From positions 38,501-102,500 of the forward strand of contig NZ_REFU01000003.1 in assembly GCF_003688915.1 (NCBI RefSeq): DNA of 64,000 bases. The letters are read 5' to 3'. The DNA is from Rhodococcus sp. SBT000017. GTDB taxonomy: Bacteria > Actinomycetota > Actinomycetes > Mycobacteriales > Mycobacteriaceae. A program made the position numbers and the translations under genes. The notes beneath the pieces were generated by a model that was not told where the DNA came from, made no database searches, and saw only the letters and a program-made list of their open reading frames with translations. Positions 1 to 8,930 of the stretch are shown here, one piece after another; the first letter of the stretch is position 1; every line of letters starts with the position of its first letter.

Positions 1-2953
1 CGGTCGAATCGACTTCGACCAACTGCTGCAACGTCCGCGGGTAGTGGCCGGCAGCATGCAGCGGAAGCAACGAGAAGTCACCAATCGGTGACCACCAGAT
101 ACGAGCCAAGTCCACGCTGTCAGGCACATCAGCGAGGATCGGCGCCGCCACGCAATCCCACAGCCACCCGAGGCAATCAAATATCTCGTGACGTTGACGC
201 CTGGCATCTCCGAATGTCGATTCGGAGGAATGAGTCTGACGCGCTGCAGCCTTGCGAAACAACTCGGTCTGCTGTGCGAGCGCGTCGGCCCCGACACGCG
301 GCAGCTCGACCGTTCGCGACCCCTTCGAATCACCCACCAGGAGCGCGGTCGACGACTCCTCTCCAGGAATCAGCAACACCAGCGTTCCTGGCAAGGACAA
401 CGAGTCGTACGCCTTGCTGCCCGCGGCATCGAGCGTCAGCGCCATCCCCGCGTCATGAGCGAGGGATCTGCGTCGTTCCCGAACTTGCCTGTCTGTCACG
501 GAGGCCAGACCGAGGAGCGGCGACAGATCAACCGAACCGACTGCCGTCTGCGCGGACCGCACATGCATCGTCTGTCGCCACAGCACTGAGCGGATCTGAT
601 CGGCCCACGCAAGCGCATCGCCGTACTGCTGTTGCGCAACAGCAAATCTCACTGCACTGACGAGCGCGCCCGCCAACTGTTCGAGCAACCGGCGGCGCTC
701 GCCGAGACTCATACCGACCCAAGCGACTTCCGTCGTCAGTTCGACAGCCTGACGATGCGCCGAGAGCGCCTCGCCGGGAGCCGAGTACGCTTCGGCATCC
801 TCCGCCCATAGCGCGGACTGCGCGAATCTGTGAGCTGCAGGAATCTCGCTGAGTGCAGCAGCGCGCCGCTGAACGTCGAGGATTTCACCGAGGGATACAG
901 AATCTGGGTCGAGGGTGCGCGAATAACGCAGCGCGCGAGCTAGGTTGGCCAGCGCTGGCAGGAGCCTGGGATCACTGTCACCCGCGATCGCAATTCCATG
1001 TTCCGAGGTATCGATGGATGCTGCAATGTCAGCACGGGCGGCTTCCATCTCACCCACCGACTCCCGAAACACCGCACGCTGCCTGTACGCGTCGCCTAGG
1101 TTCGACAGACGGGACGCCGCATCTGCGTGGTTGTCCGGCAGCACCTCGACCGAGGTAGTCAGGTGGCGAATAGCTTCGTTGAAGTTCGTCACCAGTCCGG
1201 TGTGGTGCGCCTTGGCGGTCAGGGCGAGGCCTAGGTTTGAGGCGTACCCAGACATTTCGGCTACTCGTTCGCCTGCACGGGACAGCGCGTCGGCGAAGAA
1301 TTCGATTGAAGCGTCGAGATCCTCCAATGATGCGGTGATCTCGTATCGTTCTACCAGTGCGTTGCCCAGGTTGCTCGCGAAGCCCGGCCACATCACCGAA
1401 TTGCTGTCGGTGTCCTGAACCGCTCTCTCCGACAACGCGATTGATTCGTCGAGATCGCCTCGATCGAGAGTTGTCTCGAATCGAGCCCGCAGAGCAAGCG
1501 CCAGATCGTTACGTCTCTCGGCAACCCGAATTGCTACCGATTCCTCGCACGCGAGCGCTCCGCGGTAGAGGCCTATCGCGCGGTCGAGGTCTGACAGGTT
1601 CGCCCGTTCGTCGAAGTTATCGCTGAGCGTGACCGCGAGGTTGGTCAGGCGAGCCGGATACTCGCGGTGCGTATCCGGAGTGAGGCTCACGGCCTCGTAC
1701 GCGGACGTGGTTGCCTGATCCAGGTCCTCCAGGGAACGAGTTGTCGCGTACCGGTCCCTTAACGCCGTGCACAGCGTCGTGAGCGCTGCCGCGCGGAAGA
1801 GACTCGGCCGATCCAACAGCAGCAGGGCATCGCCACTCCGCTCGATCGCCCGGTCGATCAGTGCCGGATCGGACAGTAGATCCGCCGCGACTCGTAGGGC
1901 AGCACTGTAGCTCGCCAGTGTGCGCCCGGTGTCTGCAGCGACCGGGTCTGCGGCGGCGATAGCGGACTCGTACCTATCGAGCGATTCACGGGCTGAATTT
2001 CTGTCGGCTAAGTGATGTGCGAGGTCGCTCGCCACGCCTGCCCACACTGCGAGGATGAATGCTCTGTCAGGGTGTGCGTCGACCACGTTCGATGGAAATT
2101 GCCGAAGCAGCCGAAGCCCCTCCACGAGATTCTTCGGCTCCGTCGTGTGATGGAACCGTTGCCTCATCAGTCCCACGAGAGTGGCGGTCAGTACAGGAAA
2201 ATCGGGATCGTCACCGTCGAGATTCGCGAGCGCTTGGTGTGCGGCATCGACGGCCTGAACAATGAGCTCAGGATCCGGACGCTGATCGTGCAGGGCGTCG
2301 AGCGCATGGGACAGGGTCGACCAGCTGTTCGCCGTGTCACGCGAGTCTGGCGATTTCTCGTCAATCGCCTGCCTAGCGTAGCGAACGGCGTCCTCCAAGT
2401 CGGCCAAAGACGCATCGGCGTGACTCAGCGTTTCGGCGAGATTTGTTAACACACCACGGCGGGTATCTGGATCTACCGCACCTGATTCAGCCGCGGACCT
2501 CAACAGCTCCAGCGCCCGCGCGCGGTCGGCACCTGTTGGCTCGGGCCGTCGGTTCATCAGGCCGACAGCCAGATTGGCTTGGCACTCTGCCCGAAACTCT
2601 GCGTCCCCACTCTCCCCGATCTGCTCCAGCGCAAGTTCGAAAAGCCTGCAATATTCACCGAGATCGTCTGGATCGAACCTGTCCCACAACATGAGAGCCA
2701 GCTCCGCCAAGTACTCCGGCTTGCCTGACTTGGGCCCTGCTACCACCGCCCGTGCGCGCAGGATGGCGTCGTCGAGATCGTCGGCGTCGGCGTTTTGGTG
2801 ATACCGCGCTTGCAACAAAGTGGCCACGTGCCACTGCAAGTCGGCCCAATCGTCATCCGTCTCGTCCAGTCGATCGAGCGCGTCGCGCATGGCATCGAGC
2901 GAAGGCTCGGCGGCCGCGAATTCCGACTCGTCTGGACCCTCAGCATCAGCCAC
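1..2953 (-). CDS. CHAT domain-containing tetratricopeptide repeat protein (C-terminus beyond window)
   Basis: One open frame of about 984 residues runs from a GTG at 2953 to the left edge without a stop; an in-frame TGA lies upstream at 3040-3038. Residues about 90-690 are degenerate helical repeats with a recurring NL-x-x-x-L ... L-x-x-A pattern, as in tetratricopeptide repeats (clear at about residues 434, 528 and 573). Near residues 953-962 the motif WWSPIGDFSLLPLHAAG matches the start of a CHAT domain, a caspase-like peptidase fold usually placed after TPRs. The catalytic His and Cys normally lie further C-terminal, so activity cannot be judged here. TPRs probably bind a partner; the substrate is unknown. 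The start codon has no strong ribosome binding site. Such proteins are common in actinomycetes and some act in conflict or signalling systems. Confidence 0.85.
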   Translation of the reverse strand, partial: MADAEGPDESEFAAAEPSLDAMRDALDRLDETDDDWADLQWHVATLLQARYHQNADADDLDDAILRARAVVAGPKSGKPEYLAELALMLWDRFDPDDLGEYCRLFELALEQIGESGDAEFRAECQANLAVGLMNRRPEPTGADRARALELLRSAAESGAVDPDTRRGVLTNLAETLSHADASLADLEDAVRYARQAIDEKSPDSRDTANSWSTLSHALDALHDQRPDPELIVQAVDAAHQALANLDGDDPDFPVLTATLVGLMRQRFHHTTEPKNLVEGLRLLRQFPSNVVDAHPDRAFILAVWAGVASDLAHHLADRNSARESLDRYESAIAAADPVAADTGRTLASYSAALRVAADLLSDPALIDRAIERSGDALLLLDRPSLFRAAALTTLCTALRDRYATTRSLEDLDQATTSAYEAVSLTPDTHREYPARLTNLAVTLSDNFDERANLSDLDRAIGLYRGALACEESVAIRVAERRNDLALALRARFETTLDRGDLDESIALSERAVQDTDSNSVMWPGFASNLGNALVERYEITASLEDLDASIEFFADALSRAGERVAEMSGYASNLGLALTAKAHHTGLVTNFNEAIRHLTTSVEVLPDNHADAASRLSNLGDAYRQRAVFRESVGEMEAARADIAASIDTSEHGIAIAGDSDPRLLPALANLARALRYSRTLDPDSVSLGEILDVQRRAAALSEIPAAHRFAQSALWAEDAEAYSAPGEALSAHRQAVELTTEVAWVGMSLGERRRLLEQLAGALVSAVRFAVAQQQYGDALAWADQIRSVLWRQTMHVRSAQTAVGSVDLSPLLGLASVTDRQVRERRRSLAHDAGMALTLDAAGSKAYDSLSLPGTLVLLIPGEESSTALLVGDSKGSRTVELPRVGADALAQQTELFRKAAARQTHSSESTFGDARRQRHEIFDCLGWLWDCVAAPILADVPDSVDLARIWWSPIGDFSLLPLHAAGHYPRTLQQLVEVDST

Positions 2954-3341
2954 ATCGCAAGTATTACTGCGAGGAGCGATCGCAGGAATAGGCCGATTGA
3001 ATCTGATCGGGAACTTACAGTGAATATCACTGCGAAATCACTCGAACGCATGACACAGTCGGCAGCACAATCTCGCCGAGAATCAGTCCCTCGGAACTGG
3101 CTACGCGACGGCAGCATCCATGGGTCGACGTTGCGAAGCACTGCTGCCGCGGACGTAGCGATCGAAATTGAGATGTATTGCCTAGGTAGTTTTCGCGGTC
3201 CGAACTGACCGCGCCTAGCCACTCGGCCACACCCGCATCACCGATGACGATGCCGTATCGGATGGACGTGGACCACAGTTTCGATCACCGTGATTCGAAT
3301 ACCGAGGGTTGATTCGGACGCCCACGGGAAGACTGTGCGTC
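2954..3341. other. Intergenic region between CHAT gene and DUF2254 gene
   Basis: No convincing gene is visible here. It separates two divergently transcribed genes and so should hold both promoters. It contains a perfect inverted repeat CAGTGA-ATA-TCACTG at 3018-3032, about 65 bases upstream of the CHAT start, a possible operator. It also contains a hairpin with 7-bp perfect arms (CGCGGTC/GACCGCG, 3194-3213) next to a minus-strand stretch (3236-3213) that resembles the acceptor and D-arm of a tRNA. No T-arm follows, so it is not called as a tRNA. Confidence 0.5.
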
Positions 3342-4685
3342 ATGAAGGAACACATGGCGAAGCTGCGGGAATCGTTCTGGTTCATTCCCGCCGTCCTCGG
3401 AGTTGTCGCACTCGTGCTCGCGCAGGCCCTGGTGAGTCTCGATCGCTATCTGCTCGACACTCGCGTGGATCTGACGGGCTCGTTGCTCTATCACGTGGGT
3501 GCCAGTGGCAGCCGCGACATCCTCGGTGCCATCGGCGGCTCGATGCTCGGTGTGGCCGCGACGTCGTTCTCCATCACCATCTCGGTTCTCGCCACCGCCA
3601 GTTCCTCGTACGGCCCCCGCCTGGTGCGCAACTTCATGGCCGATCGCGGCAACCAGGTGGTGCTCGGAATCTTCGGTGCCACGTTCCTGTACTCGCTGAT
3701 GGTGCTGCGGTCGATTCGCTCGATCGAATCCGACGGGTCGGTCTTCGTCCCGGACATCGCCGTCAACGTTGCCGTTGCGCTCGCGGTGGTCGACGTGGGT
3801 GTGCTCGTCTACTTCATCCATCACATCGCGCAGTCGATCCAGGTGGCGACGCTGTCCGGCCGTGTCCGAGACGAACTGTCGGAGTCCGTCGACGCGCTGT
3901 ACCCGCCCGAGCAACCCGCTGATGCAGCGTCGGCGGAGGGCATCGTCAAGCCGCCCGTCTACACCACGGTGTTGGCCGAGGAGTCCGGCGTGATCATCGA
4001 CATCGACGAAAACGGCTTGCTGGACATCGCTGCCGACACCGACACATTGATCGACATCCATCGAGTGCCCGGTGAACATGTCGTTGCCGGTGAGCCGCTG
4101 GCCGATGTTCTGGCCGATCGCTCGGCCGACATCTCCGACGATGCGTTCGCGCGAGTTCGAGGGTCGTTCGACATCGGCACCAGTCGAACACCCCGGCACG
4201 ACATCGCTTTCGCCGTCGAGCAGATGACCGAAATGGCGGTGCGCGCCTTGTCGACGGGGGTCAACGATCCGTACACGGCACGCAACGCCATCGACGATCT
4301 CACGGTCGGACTCGTCGCGGTCGTCCAGCGCCCCATGCCCTCTCGTGCTCGATGCGGCTCCGACGGCACCGTGCGGGTGATCACTCGCCGCGTCGCCGTT
4401 CCGTCGCTGATCGACCATGCCCTCGATGCCGTGCGGATCTACGGCACCGGCAGCCCGATGGTGGTGCAGGCAGGCATACGTCTCGCCGAGCGAGTCGGTC
4501 GCGCGGCACACTCCTCCGAGAACGTCGACGCTGTCCTGACCCAACTGGAGCTGCTGGACAGTGCGTTGGCATCGGGCGACGCCGACACCGCCCGCACAGC
4601 CGATGCCCGAGAGCAGATCTCGCGCGCGAGGACCGCGATCACCGATCGGGTTCCCCTGGCAGTACCTCGCGTCGTGATTCGGTAG
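3342..4685 (+). CDS. DUF2254 family membrane protein
   Basis: A 447-residue protein with four predicted membrane segments in the first 165 residues (starting WFIPAVLGVVALVLAQ), then a soluble C-terminal part. The segment STGVNDPYTARNAIDDL near residue 305 matches the conserved GxNDPxTAxxxID motif of DUF2254, a family of predicted integral membrane proteins with no established function. An in-frame ATG at 3354 has a better-placed Shine-Dalgarno (AAGGAA) and could be the true start. The MarR gene follows after 35 bases, so the two are probably co-transcribed. Family assignment is firm; role is unknown. Confidence 0.85.
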   Translation: MKEHMAKLRESFWFIPAVLGVVALVLAQALVSLDRYLLDTRVDLTGSLLYHVGASGSRDILGAIGGSMLGVAATSFSITISVLATASSSYGPRLVRNFMADRGNQVVLGIFGATFLYSLMVLRSIRSIESDGSVFVPDIAVNVAVALAVVDVGVLVYFIHHIAQSIQVATLSGRVRDELSESVDALYPPEQPADAASAEGIVKPPVYTTVLAEESGVIIDIDENGLLDIAADTDTLIDIHRVPGEHVVAGEPLADVLADRSADISDDAFARVRGSFDIGTSRTPRHDIAFAVEQMTEMAVRALSTGVNDPYTARNAIDDLTVGLVAVVQRPMPSRARCGSDGTVRVITRRVAVPSLIDHALDAVRIYGTGSPMVVQAGIRLAERVGRAAHSSENVDAVLTQLELLDSALASGDADTARTADAREQISRARTAITDRVPLAVPRVVIR

Positions 4686-4720
4686 ACGCCACAACCGGAC
4701 ACCGTGGGAGGATGGTCGGT

Positions 4721-5254
4721 ATGCCAGCACCGTCTCCGCTTCCCCTCGATCCCATTGCAGAGGCACACCGCCAGTGGACCGAGCACGGGTGGTCCGAGGC
4801 CGCCGACGGTATGGCAGCAGTGACGTCGTTGATGCGCGCGCAGCAGATCATGCTCGCCCGAGTCGAGGAAGCGTTGAAGCCGACGGGACTGACCTTTTCG
4901 CGCTACGAGTTGCTGACGTTGTTGACCTTCACCAAGAACGGCGCTCTGCCGATGGCGAAGGCGAGCGCACGTCTGCAGGTTCATCCCACGAGTGTGACCA
5001 ACGCTGTCGATCGCCTCGAGTCGGTGGGATACGTTCGACGCATCCCGCATCCGAGCGATCGGCGCACCACGCTGGTCGAAATCACCGAGCAGGGACGCAC
5101 GTTGGCAGTCGAGGCCACCGAGCGCCTGAACTCGCTGGTCTTCGCACGCCCCGGGCTGGCGCGTGACAAGTTGATGGCGCTCGTCCGGATCCTGGCGGAA
5201 CTGCGTTCGGATGCAGGCGATTTCGACAGTGATGACATAACCACATCGTTCTGA
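4721..5254 (+). CDS. MarR family transcriptional regulator
   Basis: A 177-residue protein with a central winged helix-turn-helix. The recognition-helix region contains LQVHPTSVTNAVDRLESVGY and the wing HPSDRRTTLVEITEQGR, both typical of MarR proteins, which bind inverted repeats as dimers and release DNA on binding small ligands. The ATG at 4721 is chosen because GGGAGGA lies about 8 bases upstream; an in-frame ATG at 4712 overlaps that site. It follows the DUF2254 gene closely. A perfect 14-bp palindrome (5303-5316) downstream, before the next gene, is a candidate operator. Ligand and targets cannot be told from the sequence. Confidence 0.9.
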   Translation: MPAPSPLPLDPIAEAHRQWTEHGWSEAADGMAAVTSLMRAQQIMLARVEEALKPTGLTFSRYELLTLLTFTKNGALPMAKASARLQVHPTSVTNAVDRLESVGYVRRIPHPSDRRTTLVEITEQGRTLAVEATERLNSLVFARPGLARDKLMALVRILAELRSDAGDFDSDDITTSF

Positions 5255-5302
5255 GTTCGATGGTGACTCGTCACAAGACAATGGCACACCCGTACCGTTC
5301 GT

Positions 5303-5316
5303 GGTGCAATTGCACC
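5303..5316. promoter_or_regulatory. Perfect 14-bp palindrome, candidate MarR operator
   Basis: GGTGCAATTGCACC is its own reverse complement. It lies 49 bases after the MarR stop and 41 bases before the GTG of the actin/Hsp70-fold gene, where a repressor would block that promoter. MarR proteins recognise such dyads; assigning this one to the neighbouring MarR is inference. Confidence 0.4.
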
Positions 5317-5356
5317 GGGAACAGGGCGGAGTCGATCTGCTGAAGGGCGGGGCGGG

Positions 5357-6181
5357 GTGCTGGTGTTGGGGGTCGGGGCGGGTGCGCACGGTGCACGCGC
5401 GATTCTGACGTATCTGGACAGCCCCCACCGCACACCCATCGTGTCTCGGACGGTGCGCCGCGCTCCCGGGCAGTCGCTGTCCACCACGATCGCCACCGGC
5501 GTCGATGCGATCCACTCCATCGCCGCGACGATGTCGCTCCCGGTGCAGTTCTCGGCCATCGCCTACCGGGTTGCCACCGATCCCGGTTCGGTCGCCACCC
5601 GAGGCACGGCCCGCACGGCATCGCTCGTTCCGGAAACCGCTGCGCAAGTGCGCTATCTGCGTTTCATCGGGCTGGTACCCAATCACGGCGTCACCGTGTT
5701 GTGCGACATCGGAAGCACCGGAACCACCGTCACCGTCATCGATCTCGCGTCCACTCGCACCCTCATGACGCGGCGCACCGCCACGTTCTGCGGCGACGAT
5801 CTCGATCACTCGGTTCGTAGGCTGCTCTCGTCCAACGGCGTTCGCGTCGGAATCGACGCCAGCCGATCCATCAAGGAGCAGTTGAGCGTCGACTCCGTCG
5901 TCAGCACCACCGATGCAGCCGGTGCTGCACGGCATGTGCTGACCCGACGCGACTTCGACGATCTGATCGCCGGACCGGTGCGGTACGCGGGCATGCTGGT
6001 GGAGCAGACCATCGAATTGTCCGGTGCCCGACCGCAGTCCATCGTCGTGGTCGGCGGCGGCGCGAACATCACCTCGATAGCGCGGTCTCTCGAGCTGAGG
6101 ACCGGCCTGACGACGCTGGTGCCCTCGATGCCGGAGTTGGTCTCGGCCCGTGGGGCCGCCCTCCTGTCCCCGGACAGATAG
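5357..6181 (+). CDS. Actin-like/Hsp70-fold ATPase-like protein, short form
   Basis: A 274-residue protein with features of the sugar kinase/Hsp70/actin fold: an N-terminal strand VLVLGVGAGAHGARAIL (phosphate-1-like), a central LCDIGSTGTTVTVID (phosphate-2-like) and a C-terminal VVVGGGANITSIARSL (adenosine motif). It lacks the Hsp70 substrate-binding half. Mycobacteria and rhodococci carry similar short Hsp70-family proteins of unknown role. The start is a GTG. Its stop codon lies inside a hairpin shared with the convergent enoyl-CoA hydratase gene. The fold assignment is reasonable; ATP hydrolysis and function are not shown. Confidence 0.65.
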   Translation: MLVLGVGAGAHGARAILTYLDSPHRTPIVSRTVRRAPGQSLSTTIATGVDAIHSIAATMSLPVQFSAIAYRVATDPGSVATRGTARTASLVPETAAQVRYLRFIGLVPNHGVTVLCDIGSTGTTVTVIDLASTRTLMTRRTATFCGDDLDHSVRRLLSSNGVRVGIDASRSIKEQLSVDSVVSTTDAAGAARHVLTRRDFDDLIAGPVRYAGMLVEQTIELSGARPQSIVVVGGGANITSIARSLELRTGLTTLVPSMPELVSARGAALLSPDR

Positions 6182-6201
6182 GGCGGACCGGCCCTATCTG
6201 T
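6174..6201. terminator. Bidirectional hairpin spanning two stop codons
   Basis: ACAGATAGGGC and GCCCTATCTGT form a perfect 11-bp stem around the 6-base loop GGACCG. The left arm contains the TAG stop of the plus-strand gene and the right arm contains the TAG stop of the minus-strand enoyl-CoA hydratase gene. There is no strong T-run on either side, as is common in actinomycetes. Confidence 0.7.
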
Positions 6202-6970
6202 GCTGGAAGTTCGGCGTCCGCTTCTCGATGAAGGCCGACATGCCTTCCTTCTGATCCTCGGTGGCGAAGGTCGAGTGAAACACGCGGCGCTCGAACAGAA
6301 CCCCCTCGCGCAGGCTCAACTCGAACGATCGGTTCACCGCTTCCTTCGCCATCATGGCGACCGGTAGCGACATCTCGGCGATGGTGGTCGCGGTCGCGAT
6401 GGCGTCGGCGAGCAAATCGGCGACCGGCACGATGCGCGAGACCAATCCTGCTCGCTCGGCTTCCTCGACCTTCATGTTGCGGCCGGTCAAGCACATCTCC
6501 ATGGCCTTGGCCTTGCCCACCGCTCGCGTCAGGCGCTGCGACCCGCCGATTCCCGGAATCACACCGAGCTTGATCTCGGGTTGTCCGAATACCGCGGTGT
6601 CCGAGGCGATCAGAACGTCACACAGCATCGCGAGTTCACACCCGCCGCCGAGTGCGTAGCCGGAAACCGCCGCGATCAGAGGTGTTCGAGCCGATGCCAG
6701 TCGATCCCAGGCGGCGAAGAAGTCGTCGAGGTACACGTCCATGTAGGACTTGGGCTGCATCTCCTTGATGTCGGCCCCGGCCGCGAAGGCCCGCTCGGAG
6801 CCGGTGATCAGGATTGCACCGATGTCGGAGTCCGCGTCGAGTTCCTCGACCACCGAGACGACTTCACGCATCAGCTCGGAGTTGAGCGCGTTCAACGCCT
6901 TCGGACGGTTGAGCGTGATGATGCCGACGCGTCCTCGACGCTCGAGCAGAATTGTCTCGTAGTCACTCAC
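6194..6970 (-). CDS. echA: Enoyl-CoA hydratase (valine pathway)
   Basis: A 258-residue crotonase-family enzyme. [15 protein letters not shown] gives the oxyanion hole and first catalytic glutamate (GGGCEL); [15 protein letters not shown] gives the second (QPE). The C-terminus ([19 protein letters not shown]) is very like mitochondrial short-chain enoyl-CoA hydratase. In this operon it most likely hydrates methacrylyl-CoA to 3-hydroxyisobutyryl-CoA, though general beta-oxidation is possible. The start is a GTG overlapping the stop of the upstream dehydrogenase gene (GTGA), implying translational coupling. It is the last gene of the operon. Confidence 0.92.
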   Translation of the reverse strand: MSDYETILLERRGRVGIITLNRPKALNALNSELMREVVSVVEELDADSDIGAILITGSERAFAAGADIKEMQPKSYMDVYLDDFFAAWDRLASARTPLIAAVSGYALGGGCELAMLCDVLIASDTAVFGQPEIKLGVIPGIGGSQRLTRAVGKAKAMEMCLTGRNMKVEEAERAGLVSRIVPVADLLADAIATATTIAEMSLPVAMMAKEAVNRSFELSLREGVLFERRVFHSTFATEDQKEGMSAFIEKRTPNFQHR

Positions 6971-7875
6971 AGGCCTGCTCCGTTCGAGCGCTCGCGGATG
7001 TCGTTGATGATGCCGGAGAAGTCGACATCGGTGCCGCCCCCGGACGTTTCCTTGAATCGAGCGTACAACTCGGCTGCCCGAAGGCCGAGGACGCCCTCGA
7101 CACCGTTGTCGCGCAGTGCATTGGCAGCCAGACCCAGGTCCTTGTCCATGAGAGCCGCAGCGAAGCCAGGCTTGTACTCGTTGTTGGCGGGGCTAGTCGG
7201 AACCGGTCCGGGCACCGGGCAGTTCGTGGTCAGTGCCCAGCATTGACCGGACGCAGTCGAGGCCACATCGAACAGTGCCTGGTTGCTCAGCCCCAGCTTC
7301 TCCCCCAGCACGAAGGCCTCACTGATGGCGATCATCGACACTCCGAGGATCATGTTGTTGCAGATCTTGGCGGCCTGGCCGTTGCCCGCCGCACCGCAGT
7401 GCACCACCTTGCGGCCCATGACATCGAGAACCGCTGCAGCAGAGGCGAAATCCTCCTCGGATCCGCCGACCATGAAGGTCAACGTTCCCGCGGCCGCGCC
7501 CCCGACACCGCCGGAAACCGGCGCGTCGAGACTGCGGTGGCCGGCCTCGTGCACAAGCTTGTGCGCGGCGTGGGCGTCGGCGACGTCGATGGTCGAGGAA
7601 TCGATGAACAACGTGCCCGGCGCGGCAGCAGGCAGCAGGTCCGCGTACAACCCGAGTACCAGTTTGCCGTTGGGCAGCATCGTGATCACGATGTCGGCAT
7701 CGGCGACGGCGGCCACGGCCGATTCCACGACGGTGACACCGTCCTTCGTAGCCTGCTCCAGCGCCGCGGGTACCAGATCGAAGCCCTGCACCGTGTAGCC
7801 GGCGGCAGCCAGATTGGCGGCCATCGGTCCACCCATGTGGCCGAGGCCGATGAAGCCGATCGTCTTCTCGCTCAT
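6967..7875 (-). CDS. mmsB: 3-hydroxyisobutyrate dehydrogenase
   Basis: A 302-residue beta-hydroxyacid dehydrogenase that oxidises 3-hydroxyisobutyrate to methylmalonate semialdehyde with NAD. The N-terminal [17 protein letters not shown] is the Rossmann dinucleotide-binding motif; [16 protein letters not shown] is the substrate-binding loop; [11 protein letters not shown] carries the catalytic lysine. Length is usual for the family. It overlaps the hydrolase gene upstream by four bases (ATGA) and the hydratase downstream (GTGA), within a five-gene valine degradation operon. Confidence 0.93.
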   Translation of the reverse strand: MSEKTIGFIGLGHMGGPMAANLAAAGYTVQGFDLVPAALEQATKDGVTVVESAVAAVADADIVITMLPNGKLVLGLYADLLPAAAPGTLFIDSSTIDVADAHAAHKLVHEAGHRSLDAPVSGGVGGAAAGTLTFMVGGSEEDFASAAAVLDVMGRKVVHCGAAGNGQAAKICNNMILGVSMIAISEAFVLGEKLGLSNQALFDVASTASGQCWALTTNCPVPGPVPTSPANNEYKPGFAAALMDKDLGLAANALRDNGVEGVLGLRAAELYARFKETSGGGTDVDFSGIINDIRERSNGAGL

Positions 7876-8930
7876 GACTGCTCACCTTCTGTGTGTGCGT
7901 TCGACAGGCCCAGCTCCGCGTCCCCGAGAGGTGCGAAGTACCGGTCGACGTCCTCGGGCGTGACGTCTGCCAACGTACGCGGTTGCCATTGCGGGTTGCG
8001 GTCTTTCTCGACCACCTGTGCTCGAATTCCCTCGACGAGGTCGTGGCTGGACAGCGACGCGACCGACACGCGGTATTCCTCGTCGAGTACCGCCTCGAGC
8101 GTCGGCAGCGTCGCTGCCCGACGCAGCGATCTCAGTGTCACTGCCAACGACACAGGCGATTTGGACGCAATGTCCTGCGCCGACTTCTGCGCCTCGGGCA
8201 CTGCGCTGGCGGCCAGGGCGTCCACGATGCCCTGGACGTCGTCGCCGGCGTAGCACTCGTCGATCCATTCCTGCTGACCGACAACTGTGGACTCCGGTGC
8301 CGGCTCGCTGAACGTCGCGACGGCCTCTCCGACGCTGACCGTCTCGAGTGCTGAGTAGAAGTCCTCCAGCTTGTCGGAGGGGATGTAGTGATCGGCGAAC
8401 CCGACCGCGATGGCGTCGGCGGCATTCATCCGCGCCGTGGTGAGCGCGAAGTGGGTGCCGATCTCGCCCGGTGCGCGCGAGAGCAGGTATGTGCCACCCA
8501 CATCGGGAACGAAACCGATACCGACCTCGGGCATCGCGATCTTCGATCGCTCGGTGACGATGCGAGTGTTGGCATGTGCCGAGAGCCCGACGCCTCCGCC
8601 CATGACGATGCCGTCCATGATGGCAACGAACGGCTTGGGGAACCGAGCGATCGCGGCGTTGAGGATGTACTCCTCCCGCCAGAAGTCCTTGCTACCGCTG
8701 CCGCCGTCCTTGGCATCGTGGTAGATGGAGACGATATCGCCGCCGGCACACAGTCCGCGCTCACCTGCTCCGGTCAGCAGAACGACGTCGACTGCGTCGT
8801 CGGTTGCCCACTGCGCCAATGCCGGTGCGATCTCACGCACCATCGCATGATCGAGCGCGTTGATGGCTTTCGGGCGGTTCAAGGTGATCCGACCGATACC
8901 GCCGGAGACCTCGAGGATCACGTCGCTCAT
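7872..8930 (-). CDS. 3-hydroxyisobutyryl-CoA hydrolase
   Basis: A 352-residue crotonase-superfamily protein, longer than enoyl-CoA hydratases, as expected for HIBCH-type hydrolases. GIVMGGGVGLSAHAN is the oxyanion-hole segment and MPEVGIGFVPDVGGTYLLSR the catalytic glutamate region. It would release free 3-hydroxyisobutyrate from its CoA ester, which the adjacent mmsB product oxidises. The C-terminal helical part (RAQVVEKDRNPQW) matches HIBCH. Four-base overlaps with both neighbours show tight coupling. Confidence 0.92.
   Translation of the reverse strand: MSDVILEVSGGIGRITLNRPKAINALDHAMVREIAPALAQWATDDAVDVVLLTGAGERGLCAGGDIVSIYHDAKDGGSGSKDFWREEYILNAAIARFPKPFVAIMDGIVMGGGVGLSAHANTRIVTERSKIAMPEVGIGFVPDVGGTYLLSRAPGEIGTHFALTTARMNAADAIAVGFADHYIPSDKLEDFYSALETVSVGEAVATFSEPAPESTVVGQQEWIDECYAGDDVQGIVDALAASAVPEAQKSAQDIASKSPVSLAVTLRSLRRAATLPTLEAVLDEEYRVSVASLSSHDLVEGIRAQVVEKDRNPQWQPRTLADVTPEDVDRYFAPLGDAELGLSNAHTEGEQS

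Noticed and set aside
3285..4766. 493-residue open frame on the minus strand across the DUF2254 gene
   Set aside because: It is antisense to a gene with clear family motifs; its His/Asp/Arg-rich composition is that of a mirror frame in GC-rich DNA.
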